This document shows positions 4,814 through 13,078 of a DNA stretch of 14,225 nt, in pieces. The stretch lies in the NCBI GenBank assembly GCA_030640905.1, contig DAOWIM010000320.1, forward strand, positions 1 through 14,225, given 5' to 3'. Within the stretch, counting starts at the first letter, position 1. Each line of letters begins with the position of its first letter. The notes beneath the pieces are model-generated. The model did not search any database, had not been told where the DNA came from, and saw only the letters and a list, made by a program, of their open reading frames with translations. The stretch comes from a bacterium (GTDB taxonomy: Bacteria; Zixibacteria; MSB-5A5; GN15; FEB-12). Made by a program: the position numbers and the translations under genes.

Positions 4814-7690
4814 ATGGCAGTAGAGTATCCAAAGGGTTCGGAGTGGCGAAAATGGGATTTTCATGTTCATACGCCAGCTTCTGCATTGCAGCACTCGCTG
4901 GGCGATGATTGGGATGCATTCGTAGACCGGCTCATAGATGCTGGAGAGCAACATGGCGCCTCGGCAATCGTGACGGCGGATTATTTTACCGTAGAGGGTT
5001 ATAGGCGGCTGCTGAAGTATTTAGACAGTACAAACCAGACTATCGCACACGGAGACAAGTCGCTTTCGTTGCTCGTAGTTCCAGGGATTGAACTGAGGTT
5101 GAACGTATTCAATGCAGATGACGAATCAATCAATTTGCATGTGATGTTTGACCCTGAGACCTGTTCTTGCGACTTCATTGAAAAGAATTTCTTGGAGAAG
5201 CTGGATATAGCCTACCGTAGTGGAACTTACTCTCTTAATGAACAGAACCTTATGGCCATAGGCAAACAGATAGAGGAAGGCTTGCAACTGAATATTGGCG
5301 AGGATTTCAGTGGTATTGGTGAGGCTCAAAAGAAACTTTACTTACGAAAAGCGCTTGGGGTTGTTACGCTAGCTCAACGAGACATCAACGAAGCCCTTAA
5401 AGACATCGATGAGATATTTGAAAGGCAGAAGCTCTCTTCGAAGATGTACATTGTTGGTGTTGTCGGGAAGGGTCGGGGTGGGATTGACTCCTTGAAGTGG
5501 TTTGAAGACAACAAAGGCAGCGAGAATTTTTCACGGGCAGGGTTGATCAGAGAGGATTTAACACACACTGCGGATCTCATGTTTTCTAACAATAGAGATG
5601 ATCGTGAGTTCTATTTAGGAAAACGTGACGATACGGCACCAGAGGAAGTTGAAAGTCGTTTCAAGCGACTTAAACCCTGCGTCTGGGGTTCTGACAGCCA
5701 TAATCTAGATAGTTTGCTGCATCCGTCCACCGGTAACACGGAGGACTATACTTGGGTTAAGGCAAATGTCAGTTTTGAGGGGCTCCGCCAGGTTGTTTTT
5801 GAGCCGGAACTTCGTGTAAAGGTTCAGAAGGACAATCCTGCAGAGGCTGAGACTTTTGCACGCATAGCAAGGGCTAGCGTATCTTTTCCGGACGATCTAC
5901 TTATTAAGGATAATGAATCCGATGAGACTATTCCGTTCTGTTTAAGAGGTGACTGCAGTATAGAATTCTCCAACAACCTGACATGCATCGTCGGCGGAAG
6001 AGGATCAGGTAAGAGCACATTAGTGCACATCCTTTACAATTCTTGGCAGGGAGCCGAGTCTTCTAGGTTGCGTGACGTCAACTCTCCTCTCATGGGTTTG
6101 CAGTTTGGTGCGAGCGATCCGCTTCAGGCGGTTAGAAAGTATGTAAGCGCGGAGATACCTCCCAGCGCAGAGTTTTTCTTGCAGAACGAAATTGAGAAGT
6201 TCGCACGAGATAAGAAACAGATGTCCCGATTGGTGAGATTGCGCTTGGAGAGACTGTCTACCATTGATGGAGGCGGAGCAAACCTTTCGGAGCTTGAATC
6301 TAAATGGGAAGAGAAAGCACAGGCTGTTGACCAGTTGATTTCTTCGTTTGACAAGATTAATGACTTAGATTCGCAGATCGCAGAATTACGTGGACAGATT
6401 GCCACGCTAAAGAAACAGACAGAGGTCATTAGCTCGGACGATTACAAACAGCTGCAACAAGATATAGAGACTATAGCTGGAGAGTTAACCCGGTTCGGTG
6501 AGTACAAGAAGGAATTTGAGGAGATATCCATACAATTGGGTGACTTTGTTGCGCAGTTGAAAAAATTGAATTGGTCGAAGTATAAGGGCCAGGATGTTGT
6601 ACAGGGACTGTTAGATGAATTGGAGAATCGGCAACTAGCTCTCACTAAGGCTTATTCTGATGCGGAAGTTGAGTACAATGGAAAAGCCTATAATAATCAA
6701 TTACAGACCAAGCGAAAAGAGTTGCAGGTATACCTGAAAGAGCGAGGTCTCTCCGACGAGAACATCGGTGAGCTCTCTGATGCGAATGTACAAATCGCTG
6801 GGTTAGAGAGCAGGATTAAGGACATAGAGGGAAAGAAAGCGTCCCCTGATATGGTTTATTCAAAGAGAGATGCTATCGTTGAAGACTATGAGGCTGCATT
6901 CAGAGATTACCACGATCGGTTCTTTGCGGTGTCACAGGGGCTTCAGAGTCGGCTGAAGGGGCTGAAGTTTGATTCGGATGAGGCTGGTATTACGTTTCAC
7001 GCGCAGATGGACGAACAAAGAGTGAAAACTGTTGCTATCGAATACATTAAGAAACAGAGTACATCCAAGAAGAGCCTGAACTCAGAACGGATTGATTCTG
7101 TGCTTTTTAGGGGGAAGGCATCAATTGAAGAGTTGGTTGCTGACAAGAGCAAGCTCCTCGATATAGTATCAGTTTCACCCAGAGCGGAAATGCACACTCA
7201 AGTGTTGAAAGAGCTGATGAGCAGTGATGTGTTTCTGGAAAAGATAGCATTGAGAATGCGCCGCACATTCTTCGATATCGCGAGCATACAAGTGCAAACC
7301 AAACTTGGGAGCAAACTTCTTCAGAACACTTCCTTCGGAGAGCGTTGCGGTATCGTGGTAGCGATTGTGCTTGTCGCTGGAACGAATCCTATTGTAATTG
7401 ATCAGCCTGAGGACAATCTGGACGGGCGGTTCATTTCAAACGTGTTGGTGCCACTTATTCGAGACCAGAAGCTCAACCGCCAAATAGTCCTTGTAACTCG
7501 AGATGCGAACATGGTAATCACTGGCGATGCTGAACTGATAGCAATGCTTGCTACGGGAGCAGATGGTCTGACCCGTGTAACGCCGGCGACAATAGAAAAC
7601 AGACAGCATCGCGCTGACTATATATGGGTTCTGGATGGCGGGGAACAGGCATTCCAAACGCGTGAGGAGAAATACGGTATCTCTGTGTGA
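4814..7690 (+). CDS. PHP-domain / SMC-like ABC ATPase (TrlF-like)
   Basis: This 958-aa protein joins an N-terminal PHP phosphoesterase-type domain to an ABC ATPase split by coiled coil. PHP metal-ligand motifs are FHVHTP (H17, H19), TADYF (D56), PGIEL (E93), INLHV (H109) and GSDSH (D294, H296). Walker A is GGRGSGKST (394-402, K400) and the Q-loop is FFLQNE (Q457). Long heptad-rich helices fill ~490-800. The signature is SFGERCG (840-846) and Walker B is PIVIDQPEDNLD (859-870, D863 and E866). The position of the switch histidine has arginine (TRDAN, R896) where relatives usually have THNAN. The architecture resembles proteins annotated as TrlF family, whose biochemical role I cannot state; defence or nucleic-acid processing is plausible. 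The start is set by GGAGAAG, 6 bases upstream. Base composition appears lower in GC than the neighbours, and both flanks carry repeats. Confidence 0.8.
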   Translation: MAVEYPKGSEWRKWDFHVHTPASALQHSLGDDWDAFVDRLIDAGEQHGASAIVTADYFTVEGYRRLLKYLDSTNQTIAHGDKSLSLLVVPGIELRLNVFNADDESINLHVMFDPETCSCDFIEKNFLEKLDIAYRSGTYSLNEQNLMAIGKQIEEGLQLNIGEDFSGIGEAQKKLYLRKALGVVTLAQRDINEALKDIDEIFERQKLSSKMYIVGVVGKGRGGIDSLKWFEDNKGSENFSRAGLIREDLTHTADLMFSNNRDDREFYLGKRDDTAPEEVESRFKRLKPCVWGSDSHNLDSLLHPSTGNTEDYTWVKANVSFEGLRQVVFEPELRVKVQKDNPAEAETFARIARASVSFPDDLLIKDNESDETIPFCLRGDCSIEFSNNLTCIVGGRGSGKSTLVHILYNSWQGAESSRLRDVNSPLMGLQFGASDPLQAVRKYVSAEIPPSAEFFLQNEIEKFARDKKQMSRLVRLRLERLSTIDGGGANLSELESKWEEKAQAVDQLISSFDKINDLDSQIAELRGQIATLKKQTEVISSDDYKQLQQDIETIAGELTRFGEYKKEFEEISIQLGDFVAQLKKLNWSKYKGQDVVQGLLDELENRQLALTKAYSDAEVEYNGKAYNNQLQTKRKELQVYLKERGLSDENIGELSDANVQIAGLESRIKDIEGKKASPDMVYSKRDAIVEDYEAAFRDYHDRFFAVSQGLQSRLKGLKFDSDEAGITFHAQMDEQRVKTVAIEYIKKQSTSKKSLNSERIDSVLFRGKASIEELVADKSKLLDIVSVSPRAEMHTQVLKELMSSDVFLEKIALRMRRTFFDIASIQVQTKLGSKLLQNTSFGERCGIVVAIVLVAGTNPIVIDQPEDNLDGRFISNVLVPLIRDQKLNRQIVLVTRDANMVITGDAELIAMLATGADGLTRVTPATIENRQHRADYIWVLDGGEQAFQTREEKYGISV

Positions 7691-8064
7691 CAGAGCTACA
7701 CTGGTATAGACCGGGCAGATAGGTAACAGTCGCGTAGGGCAGTCCGCCGCGGTCGAAGATGCGCCGGGGCGTGCGGACCGTGATCCTGCCCAAACCATTC
7801 TCTCTCCTCAAAAAGCGGCGTTGCCCCCAAAATCCCTACCAAACCACTCCTGATCGCGTGACCATCTTCCAATGGCAAAGGACAAATCCGTTATGTTCGT
7901 TAGAAAGGGAACAACTCGATGCCATGCCACACAAAAGACTACCAACTTACCTCTCCCAAACCAAAAATCCACCAAACGAACCCATTTCCTATTGTAGGCG
8001 CCGTAAGAAGAGTGACAATAACGTATTACGGCCCCCATATGAAGGATTAGATTATGTGTCGAGA
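7691..8064. other. Convergent intergenic gap with repeats
   Basis: The gap lies between two genes transcribed toward each other. It holds an inverted copy of a 35-bp repeat (7742-7776), then AC-rich DNA with two related motifs, CCCCAAAATCCCTACCAAAC (7825-7844) and CCAAAAATCCACCAAAC (7961-7977). A 7-bp inverted repeat, GCCGTAA / TTACGGC (8000-8006 and 8026-8032), encloses 19 bases and has no T-tract. No supported gene or classical terminator is visible. Confidence 0.6.
7742..7776 (-). repeat. 35-bp dispersed repeat, inverted copy of 384-418
   Basis: The reverse complement matches the core of the MITE-like element at 384-418 at 34 of 35 positions. The 12-bp terminal inverted repeats of that element are absent here, so the core occurs in a different surrounding. 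It starts about 50 bases after the stop of the TrlF-like gene. Confidence 0.75.
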
Positions 8065-9015
8065 CTAAAGCGAGGTTACCATGGGATGGCAATTGGCGTT
8101 GGGGCCGGTTGGCTCGGCCTCACGGATGATTCGAGCCAGTTCAATCGACGGGCGGGCGTCGTCAAGACCAAACCCACGTCCGGCCAGCACCTCTCGGTAA
8201 ATGATCGTATGCAGATCGGTGAAGCCGCCGGAGAACTCGGCTTCCTCTTCATTGATCGTGATTGACCGGAAGGTCCGCTGGTTCTTCTTCTGTACTTCTT
8301 CGGGCAGGTCATCCTTATCAACCGACAGGAACCATTTGATACGAGCACGCTCCAGTTCCAAAAAGCCGCCCGTGCGAACCGGGTCGGCCAGATGAACCTC
8401 AGAGTGTTCAACAGGGCCGAACAACCACATAAGCATGTCGAAAAAATGTATCCCGATATTTGTTGCCAGTCCGCCTGAACGTTCGACCTGGCCTTTCCAC
8501 GATACCAGATACCAGGGGCCGCGGCTCGTAATATATGTGAGGACAACATCTTTCTTGGAATCACTGTTCTCTGCCTGAAGTTTCTCGCGAAGAGCGATCA
8601 GGGCAGGATGCACTCGCAGTTGCAGGACCGTGTGAATTCGGTGGCCGCTTTCTTTTTCGAGTTCCTGTAGAGCGTCGATATTCCAGGGGTTGAGCACCAA
8701 CGGTTTTTCACAAATGGCATCGGCGCCTACGCGGAGAGCGAACCGGCAATGCGCATCGTGAAGATAATTCGGCGAGCATATGCTGAGATAATCAATCTGG
8801 TTCTCGTGGTTTCGTCGCCGCAGTTTTTCGATATGTCGGTCGAACCGCTCAAATTCGGTAAAGAAGCGCACATCGTCGAAATACGAGTCGACTATACCGG
8901 CTGAATCGTTTGGATCAACAGCCGCCACCAGTCGATTCCCTGTCTCGCCGATTGCCTTAAGGTGTCGCGGCGCGATATATCCTGAAACTCCTGTCAGTGC
9001 GAAATTCTTTGCCAT
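8065..9015 (-). CDS. WlbA/WbpB-like UDP-GlcNAcA 3-dehydrogenase (Gfo/Idh/MocA family)
   Basis: The 316-aa product is a Gfo/Idh/MocA oxidoreductase. An N-terminal Rossmann fold shows GVSGYIAPRH (9-18), CSPNYLHD (80-87) and the family EKP motif (103-105, catalytic K104). The C-terminal sheet domain carries GGLATNIGIHFFD (181-193) with likely catalytic H190. The overall pattern fits WlbA/WbpB, which oxidises C3 of UDP-N-acetylglucosaminuronic acid on the way to UDP-2,3-diacetamido sugars for O-antigen or other surface glycans. Length is close to the ~315-350 usual for the subfamily. The usual partners (aminotransferase, N-acetyltransferase, epimerase) are not in the window, so the exact substrate is inferred. 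The upstream gene on the same strand is closed by a terminator, so this gene probably has its own promoter. The start ATG is preceded by GGGAT. Confidence 0.8.
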   Translation of the reverse strand: MAKNFALTGVSGYIAPRHLKAIGETGNRLVAAVDPNDSAGIVDSYFDDVRFFTEFERFDRHIEKLRRRNHENQIDYLSICSPNYLHDAHCRFALRVGADAICEKPLVLNPWNIDALQELEKESGHRIHTVLQLRVHPALIALREKLQAENSDSKKDVVLTYITSRGPWYLVSWKGQVERSGGLATNIGIHFFDMLMWLFGPVEHSEVHLADPVRTGGFLELERARIKWFLSVDKDDLPEEVQKKNQRTFRSITINEEEAEFSGGFTDLHTIIYREVLAGRGFGLDDARPSIELARIIREAEPTGPNANCHPMVTSL

Positions 9016-9154
9016 GCTAATCCCGATTCCTCTATGTCAACTCGATCTGGTTTGTTATACACATTCGGTTTCAATCGGTTGTTGTCCTGGAGTGATTTTA
9101 CCAGCAAACAATTCCCAAGGCAACTACAAAGTCGTACACGAAACCACTATCAGC

Positions 9155-9179
9155 AAAAAGCCCCGATTATGATCGGGGC
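9155..9179 (-). terminator. Rho-independent terminator after the TSP3/dockerin protein gene
   Basis: GCCCCGAT (9160-9167) and ATCGGGGC (9172-9179) form a perfect 8-bp GC-rich stem with a 4-base loop. Read on the minus strand the hairpin is followed by five T (9155-9159 as AAAAA). It lies about 30 bases beyond the stop codon at 9211 and upstream of the dehydrogenase gene at 8065-9015, so it separates the two transcripts. Confidence 0.85.
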
Positions 9180-9210
9180 CTCTTGTTACTCCATATTCTC
9201 AATCCGACGA

Positions 9211-11313
9211 TCAATATATCGGGCACGGTTGCGGAGCTGGACCGAGTGGGTTGCCAAAGAGATACTCAATCAGATACGTGATGTCGCCGATGTTAACTAA
9301 CTCATCGATATCACCATTGGCGTTTCCTTCCGCCTGGCAGAACGGGGGTGGGCCAAGTGGGATGCCAAAGAGGTACTCAATTAGATACGTGATATCAGAG
9401 ATGGTAACCATCTCTTCGACATCGGCATTGGCATTACCACGAATGCCAATGCAGCAGCAGGCGTCACCGATATAATCGCCGTTGAAATCTTCCTGATCTG
9501 GATTGTAAACAGTCGGACAGTTGTCGCGGCTGTTGAAGACACCATCAGCATCCTGATCATCATAATCAATCTGCGACCACATCAGTAGCACATCTTCAGT
9601 GCCGGGAAATTTGTATTCCCACATTAATTTGCTGTCGGCCATAGTGCTGAACCGGTACTCGCTGAAAACATCCTGTCCGGGGGGGCTGATTGGGAATGGG
9701 TCGGTCCAGGTTACGCCATCGTCGGAGGAGTAGAGAAATAACAGCGAGTCGTTGCGCACAAATGAGATGATATAGCTCTGGTTGCCCAGGTATGCGATAG
9801 TTGGGAAACGTTCTGCGTCGGCAGTGCCAACCAATATCTCACTCCCTAATGTCGAGAGGTCTGGGTCGGTGGATCGCCAGATGAGAATATCGTAGTCGTC
9901 ACCGAGGTTCTCATCAACGTATTCAGTCAGGACTATCAGGGTGCCGTTATCGGCCACCACCTTTGGATGCTGCACATGTTCGTTGGTGCCGCCAACACTG
10001 TATATCCAGGCATCGGATTCAATGGTCCAGTCGTCGGTACGATCCACTCTTAGAATCATCACCCATTGGGATGCTTCGTCATCGTAAATATCGTATACCG
10101 AATACGCCTTGTGGGTGACTCGGTCGATAAAGGCGTCGGTAGTAGCACAGCCATTGACCCCACTATACCAGCTCAAGGTAGCTCCGCCGGTTGAGTCAAC
10201 TTGATAGGCTATGTGTGGCGCGTCGACCAAAGCTGGCTCGGGAATCGGAAGTGTTTCGGGATAAGTCGAACTATGGATCATCGATATCATTCCCCAGTTC
10301 CAATCCTCCAGACCATCGTTGCAGGCGATATCGGCCATCTTCAAGTCATGCCAGCCCAAGCTTGCCCATAGCCAGAAAGAGAGATCGTATGAATTGGTGT
10401 TGGCTGGGTTGCCAATCTTGAGGAGGTAAGTAGCTGAGGCGGTAGGGTCGGCGCTCTGGTGGGGAGAAGTGAAAGTGCCGTAGAAGATAGAATCGTCACC
10501 CCAGTATTCGACCGAAGGATAGGTGGGCATCTCGGAGAAATCCCAGTACACCGACGGCGTCAGCGTCTGGCCGTCATCACCTGAACCGGTCCAATAGAGA
10601 GCGTTGTCATCGTGATCTTCATAAGCAAACACAAGCTTGCCATTGCCAGCGTCGCCAAAAGCGGGGTGCAGACTCAGGGATACCGGTGGCACATTGACTT
10701 CCATGTTGATCTCATAGTCACCGGCCATGCCGATCCCTTCGCCGTCGATTACGATGTAATAAATGTTACCAGCCGTGAACGGTAACTCGAAAAGGGCCGA
10801 TCGGGGCGAACCACTGCAACTGGCATCAAACCGGTTGCACGCAAAAAGATTGGTCGAGTCGTTTTCATAGACCCAGAGATGGGTCATATAGGACGAGTTG
10901 CACAGGCTGATGTTGATTGGTTCATCGACCGTTGGTGTATACGAATAGACCACGTCGGGACACTGGGCCCATGCGTCGCACGCTTCATCGTAGTCATCAG
11001 TATAACCGACCGTCGTACCGGTGCCGGTAAATGGCAACGATGTGATTGGCGTGGCTGTAGCGATGTTATCACCTGCCTGCAGCGGGGTAGCCTGAAAGTA
11101 CTGCTGTGGAAACTTGCTGCCGCCGGTGATGAGGGGAGCGGATAGTTGTTTCAGTTGAATCGCGATTTCCTGCGGTTGCTGGGTAATTTTCCTGGCGACC
11201 GGGGAACTGACTTTTTGTGCTTTCTCCGTCGCCGACTGACCGGCTATAGGAACCAGCATCAAAGTAGTCAAAGTAGCGGCTATTATGGACAGATGCCACC
11301 GAGCTGCCTTCAT
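9211..11313 (-). CDS. Secreted multidomain protein: PPC-like, propeller-like, TSP3 and two dockerin-like repeats
   Basis: The 700-aa product begins with a Sec signal peptide (K2, R5, hydrophobic core ~8-23, likely cleavage near GQSA at 25-28). Residues ~80-205 resemble a bacterial pre-peptidase C-terminal domain (DVVYSYTPTVDEPINISLC). Residues ~365-585 look like a sialidase-type beta-propeller portion with an Asp-box (SSDDGVTWTDP, 529-539). DQDADGVFNSRDNCPTVYNP (586-605) continuing to DACC is a thrombospondin type 3 calcium-binding repeat. Two dockerin-like repeats follow, with DITYLIEYLFG at 640-650 and 677-687, and the chain ends at Tyr700. GGAGG lies 6 bases upstream of the ATG (11320-11324). 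The protein is probably extracellular or surface-bound and stabilised by calcium. No catalytic residues are recognisable; a structural or adhesive role is inferred. Confidence 0.85.
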   Translation of the reverse strand: MKAARWHLSIIAATLTTLMLVPIAGQSATEKAQKVSSPVARKITQQPQEIAIQLKQLSAPLITGGSKFPQQYFQATPLQAGDNIATATPITSLPFTGTGTTVGYTDDYDEACDAWAQCPDVVYSYTPTVDEPINISLCNSSYMTHLWVYENDSTNLFACNRFDASCSGSPRSALFELPFTAGNIYYIVIDGEGIGMAGDYEINMEVNVPPVSLSLHPAFGDAGNGKLVFAYEDHDDNALYWTGSGDDGQTLTPSVYWDFSEMPTYPSVEYWGDDSIFYGTFTSPHQSADPTASATYLLKIGNPANTNSYDLSFWLWASLGWHDLKMADIACNDGLEDWNWGMISMIHSSTYPETLPIPEPALVDAPHIAYQVDSTGGATLSWYSGVNGCATTDAFIDRVTHKAYSVYDIYDDEASQWVMILRVDRTDDWTIESDAWIYSVGGTNEHVQHPKVVADNGTLIVLTEYVDENLGDDYDILIWRSTDPDLSTLGSEILVGTADAERFPTIAYLGNQSYIISFVRNDSLLFLYSSDDGVTWTDPFPISPPGQDVFSEYRFSTMADSKLMWEYKFPGTEDVLLMWSQIDYDDQDADGVFNSRDNCPTVYNPDQEDFNGDYIGDACCCIGIRGNANADVEEMVTISDITYLIEYLFGIPLGPPPFCQAEGNANGDIDELVNIGDITYLIEYLFGNPLGPAPQPCPIY

Positions 11314-11468
11314 ATCTTGCCTCCGATATCTCTGTTTATTCTACTCTATTACCTATAGTATCGGTGAGGAGGGCAATAAGTTTTGCCGTGACACAGATGC
11401 TTTTCCGATTTTCCTTCCCAGATCCGGCTTTTTCAGAGCCGATTGGATTGGTCGACCACCACCACTGT

Positions 11469-11498
11469 CTGTTCAATACTTGAACAGGGCTAAGTATT
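11469..11498. repeat. Two overlapping inverted repeats between permease and surface-protein genes
   Basis: CTGTTCAA (11469-11476) and TTGAACAG (11480-11487) form a perfect palindrome with a 3-base centre. AATACTT (11475-11481) and AAGTATT (11492-11498) form a second one that shares bases with the first, so the two cannot pair at once in RNA. There is no T-tract, which argues against a simple terminator. An operator is possible; the site lies ~155 bases upstream of the gene at 9211-11313. Confidence 0.45.
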
Positions 11499-11549
11499 AG
11501 ACGTTTGTCCTCGACTCAAGTTCAGTGAAAATGAGCACAAAGGTCTCCT

Positions 11550-12860
11550 CTAATATGGATAGAACACAAAAAATAAGGCCGACATACCCGCCAGAATCCA
11601 CATGCCGGTTTTTACGTCCCCGGCCCGTCCGGCGAAAATCTTGGCCAGCGGATAAACAACAAATCCAGCCGTCATACCGACCCCAAGGTTGTAGGTGAAA
11701 CTCATCAGGACGATCACACAAAATGCCGGGATCGTTTCGGTCAGGTCATCCCACGGCAGCTTGGTAATGGGGGAGAGCATGAGCAAACCTACAAATATCA
11801 CTGCCGGGCCATAAGCACAGGCCGGAATAGCCGTCAGGAAGGGCGCAAAAAACAGAGCCAGAAGGAACAGCGCCGCCGTCACCACCGAAGTAAACCCCGA
11901 TTTACCGCCTGCTTCAATGCCGGCTGCCGATTCTATAAAGGTGCCGGTCGTTGTTGTGCCAAGCAGTGATCCAACCACCGTAGCCAGAGAATCACAAAGC
12001 ATCGGCTTCTCAATTTCCGGCAGGTCTCCATGTTCATCCAGCAGGTTTGATTTGTACGCCAGCCCGAGCAGGGTTCCGGTCGTATCGACAAAATCCATCA
12101 CCAGGACGGTCAGGATCACCGAAAAGAACCCCCAGCTCAGGGCGCCGCTGATATCGAGTTTCAGAAAAATCGGATCGAGACTCGGTGGCAGACTGATCCA
12201 CTCGGTGGGGATGCTCGATGGATTGACAATAAAAGAGACGATAGTTACGGCCAGAATGCCGAGCAGGAATGCCCCGGTGACTTTTCGGATCATCAACAAT
12301 CCGATCAAGAGAAAACCTGCGATGGCCAGGATGACATTAGTCTCGGTTAAATCGCCAACATGAACCGGCGCCCCCGGTGCACCGAGTGCAACGATACCGG
12401 TTTGGTTCAGACCGATGAAAGCCAGAAACAGCCCAATCCCGACAGCAAAGGCAATCTTCAGAGAGGTCGGAATAGAACGCGCCAGCCACCTCCGCACACC
12501 CAGAATGCTGATGAGAGAGAAGAGAACACCACCGATGAATATGGCTCCCAGCGCCGTCTGCCATGAATAGCCAAGAACCTGGACAACGGTGAAGGCGATA
12601 AACGCATTCTCTCCCATATAAGGAGCAACCGCAAAAGGGCGGCGGGCATACAAACCCATGGCAAGGGTTCCGAAAAACGCGCTAATAATCGTAGCGACCA
12701 TAGAGGGACCCATCGGAATACCGGCAGCTTCGAGGATTTTCGGATTGACGACAATGATATAGGCCATCGTAACGAAAGTCGTCATACCAGCAAGGGTCTC
12801 TTTCTTAAACGATGTTCCCAGTTGGTCAAACTTGAAATAAGTGGCTATCGGATTGGACAC
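11550..12860 (-). CDS. AzgA-type adenine/guanine/hypoxanthine permease (NCS2 superfamily)
   Basis: This is an inner-membrane purine:H+ symporter by family. The start is GTG at 12860, with GGAGG (12868-12872) 7 bases upstream, giving 436 aa, the usual length. The ATG at 13064 would add 68 polar residues unlike any family member. The chain is strongly hydrophobic throughout, consistent with the ~14 membrane spans of the fold. Family motifs are PYMGENAF (80-87), DFVDTTGTLLG (256-266) and GTTTTGTFIESAAGIEAGG (301-319). The PYMGEN form differs from the PGMGLN more common in AzgA/PbuG proteins, so substrate choice within the purines is uncertain. The gene is transcribed away from the protease gene at 13079. 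I found no purine riboswitch in the 218-base gap. Confidence 0.88.
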   Translation of the reverse strand: MSNPIATYFKFDQLGTSFKKETLAGMTTFVTMAYIIVVNPKILEAAGIPMGPSMVATIISAFFGTLAMGLYARRPFAVAPYMGENAFIAFTVVQVLGYSWQTALGAIFIGGVLFSLISILGVRRWLARSIPTSLKIAFAVGIGLFLAFIGLNQTGIVALGAPGAPVHVGDLTETNVILAIAGFLLIGLLMIRKVTGAFLLGILAVTIVSFIVNPSSIPTEWISLPPSLDPIFLKLDISGALSWGFFSVILTVLVMDFVDTTGTLLGLAYKSNLLDEHGDLPEIEKPMLCDSLATVVGSLLGTTTTGTFIESAAGIEAGGKSGFTSVVTAALFLLALFFAPFLTAIPACAYGPAVIFVGLLMLSPITKLPWDDLTETIPAFCVIVLMSFTYNLGVGMTAGFVVYPLAKIFAGRAGDVKTGMWILAGMSALFFVFYPY

Positions 12861-13018
12861 GAGGCAACCTCCATCTTGGGTTGATGATCGCTGGACAGAA
12901 TCTACACCACACGATTTGACCTGACAACTGTTTTTCAGGGCAACATCCAACATGGGGCGAGGATTTGGGCTTGCCCTCGATGGGGCATTGGTGTAGTTTC
13001 TCATATCTGACAATCTGT

Positions 13019-13054
13019 CCGACCGGCACCGGCAGGGTTGCTGAGAGCGGTCGG
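13019..13054. promoter_or_regulatory. Inverted repeat in the permease/protease divergent region
   Basis: CCGACCG (13019-13025) and CGGTCGG (13048-13054) are exact inverted arms 22 bases apart, ending 24 bases before the protease ATG. They could form a leader stem or a regulator site. No promoter boxes are convincing here. Confidence 0.35.
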
Positions 13055-13078
13055 TAACGTTCAAAGAAAGGATCAGTA

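Noticed and set aside
7759..8265. 168-codon plus-strand ORF across the convergent gap
   Set aside because: It starts inside a repeat, runs antisense into the dehydrogenase gene and has no plausible domain.
12861..13064. 68-codon N-terminal extension of the purine permease
   Set aside because: The added residues are polar and unlike the family. GGAGG points to the GTG at 12860.
12861..13078. Purine riboswitch before the permease gene
   Set aside because: I looked for the conserved three-way-junction core sequences and found none. The hairpins present are unrelated.
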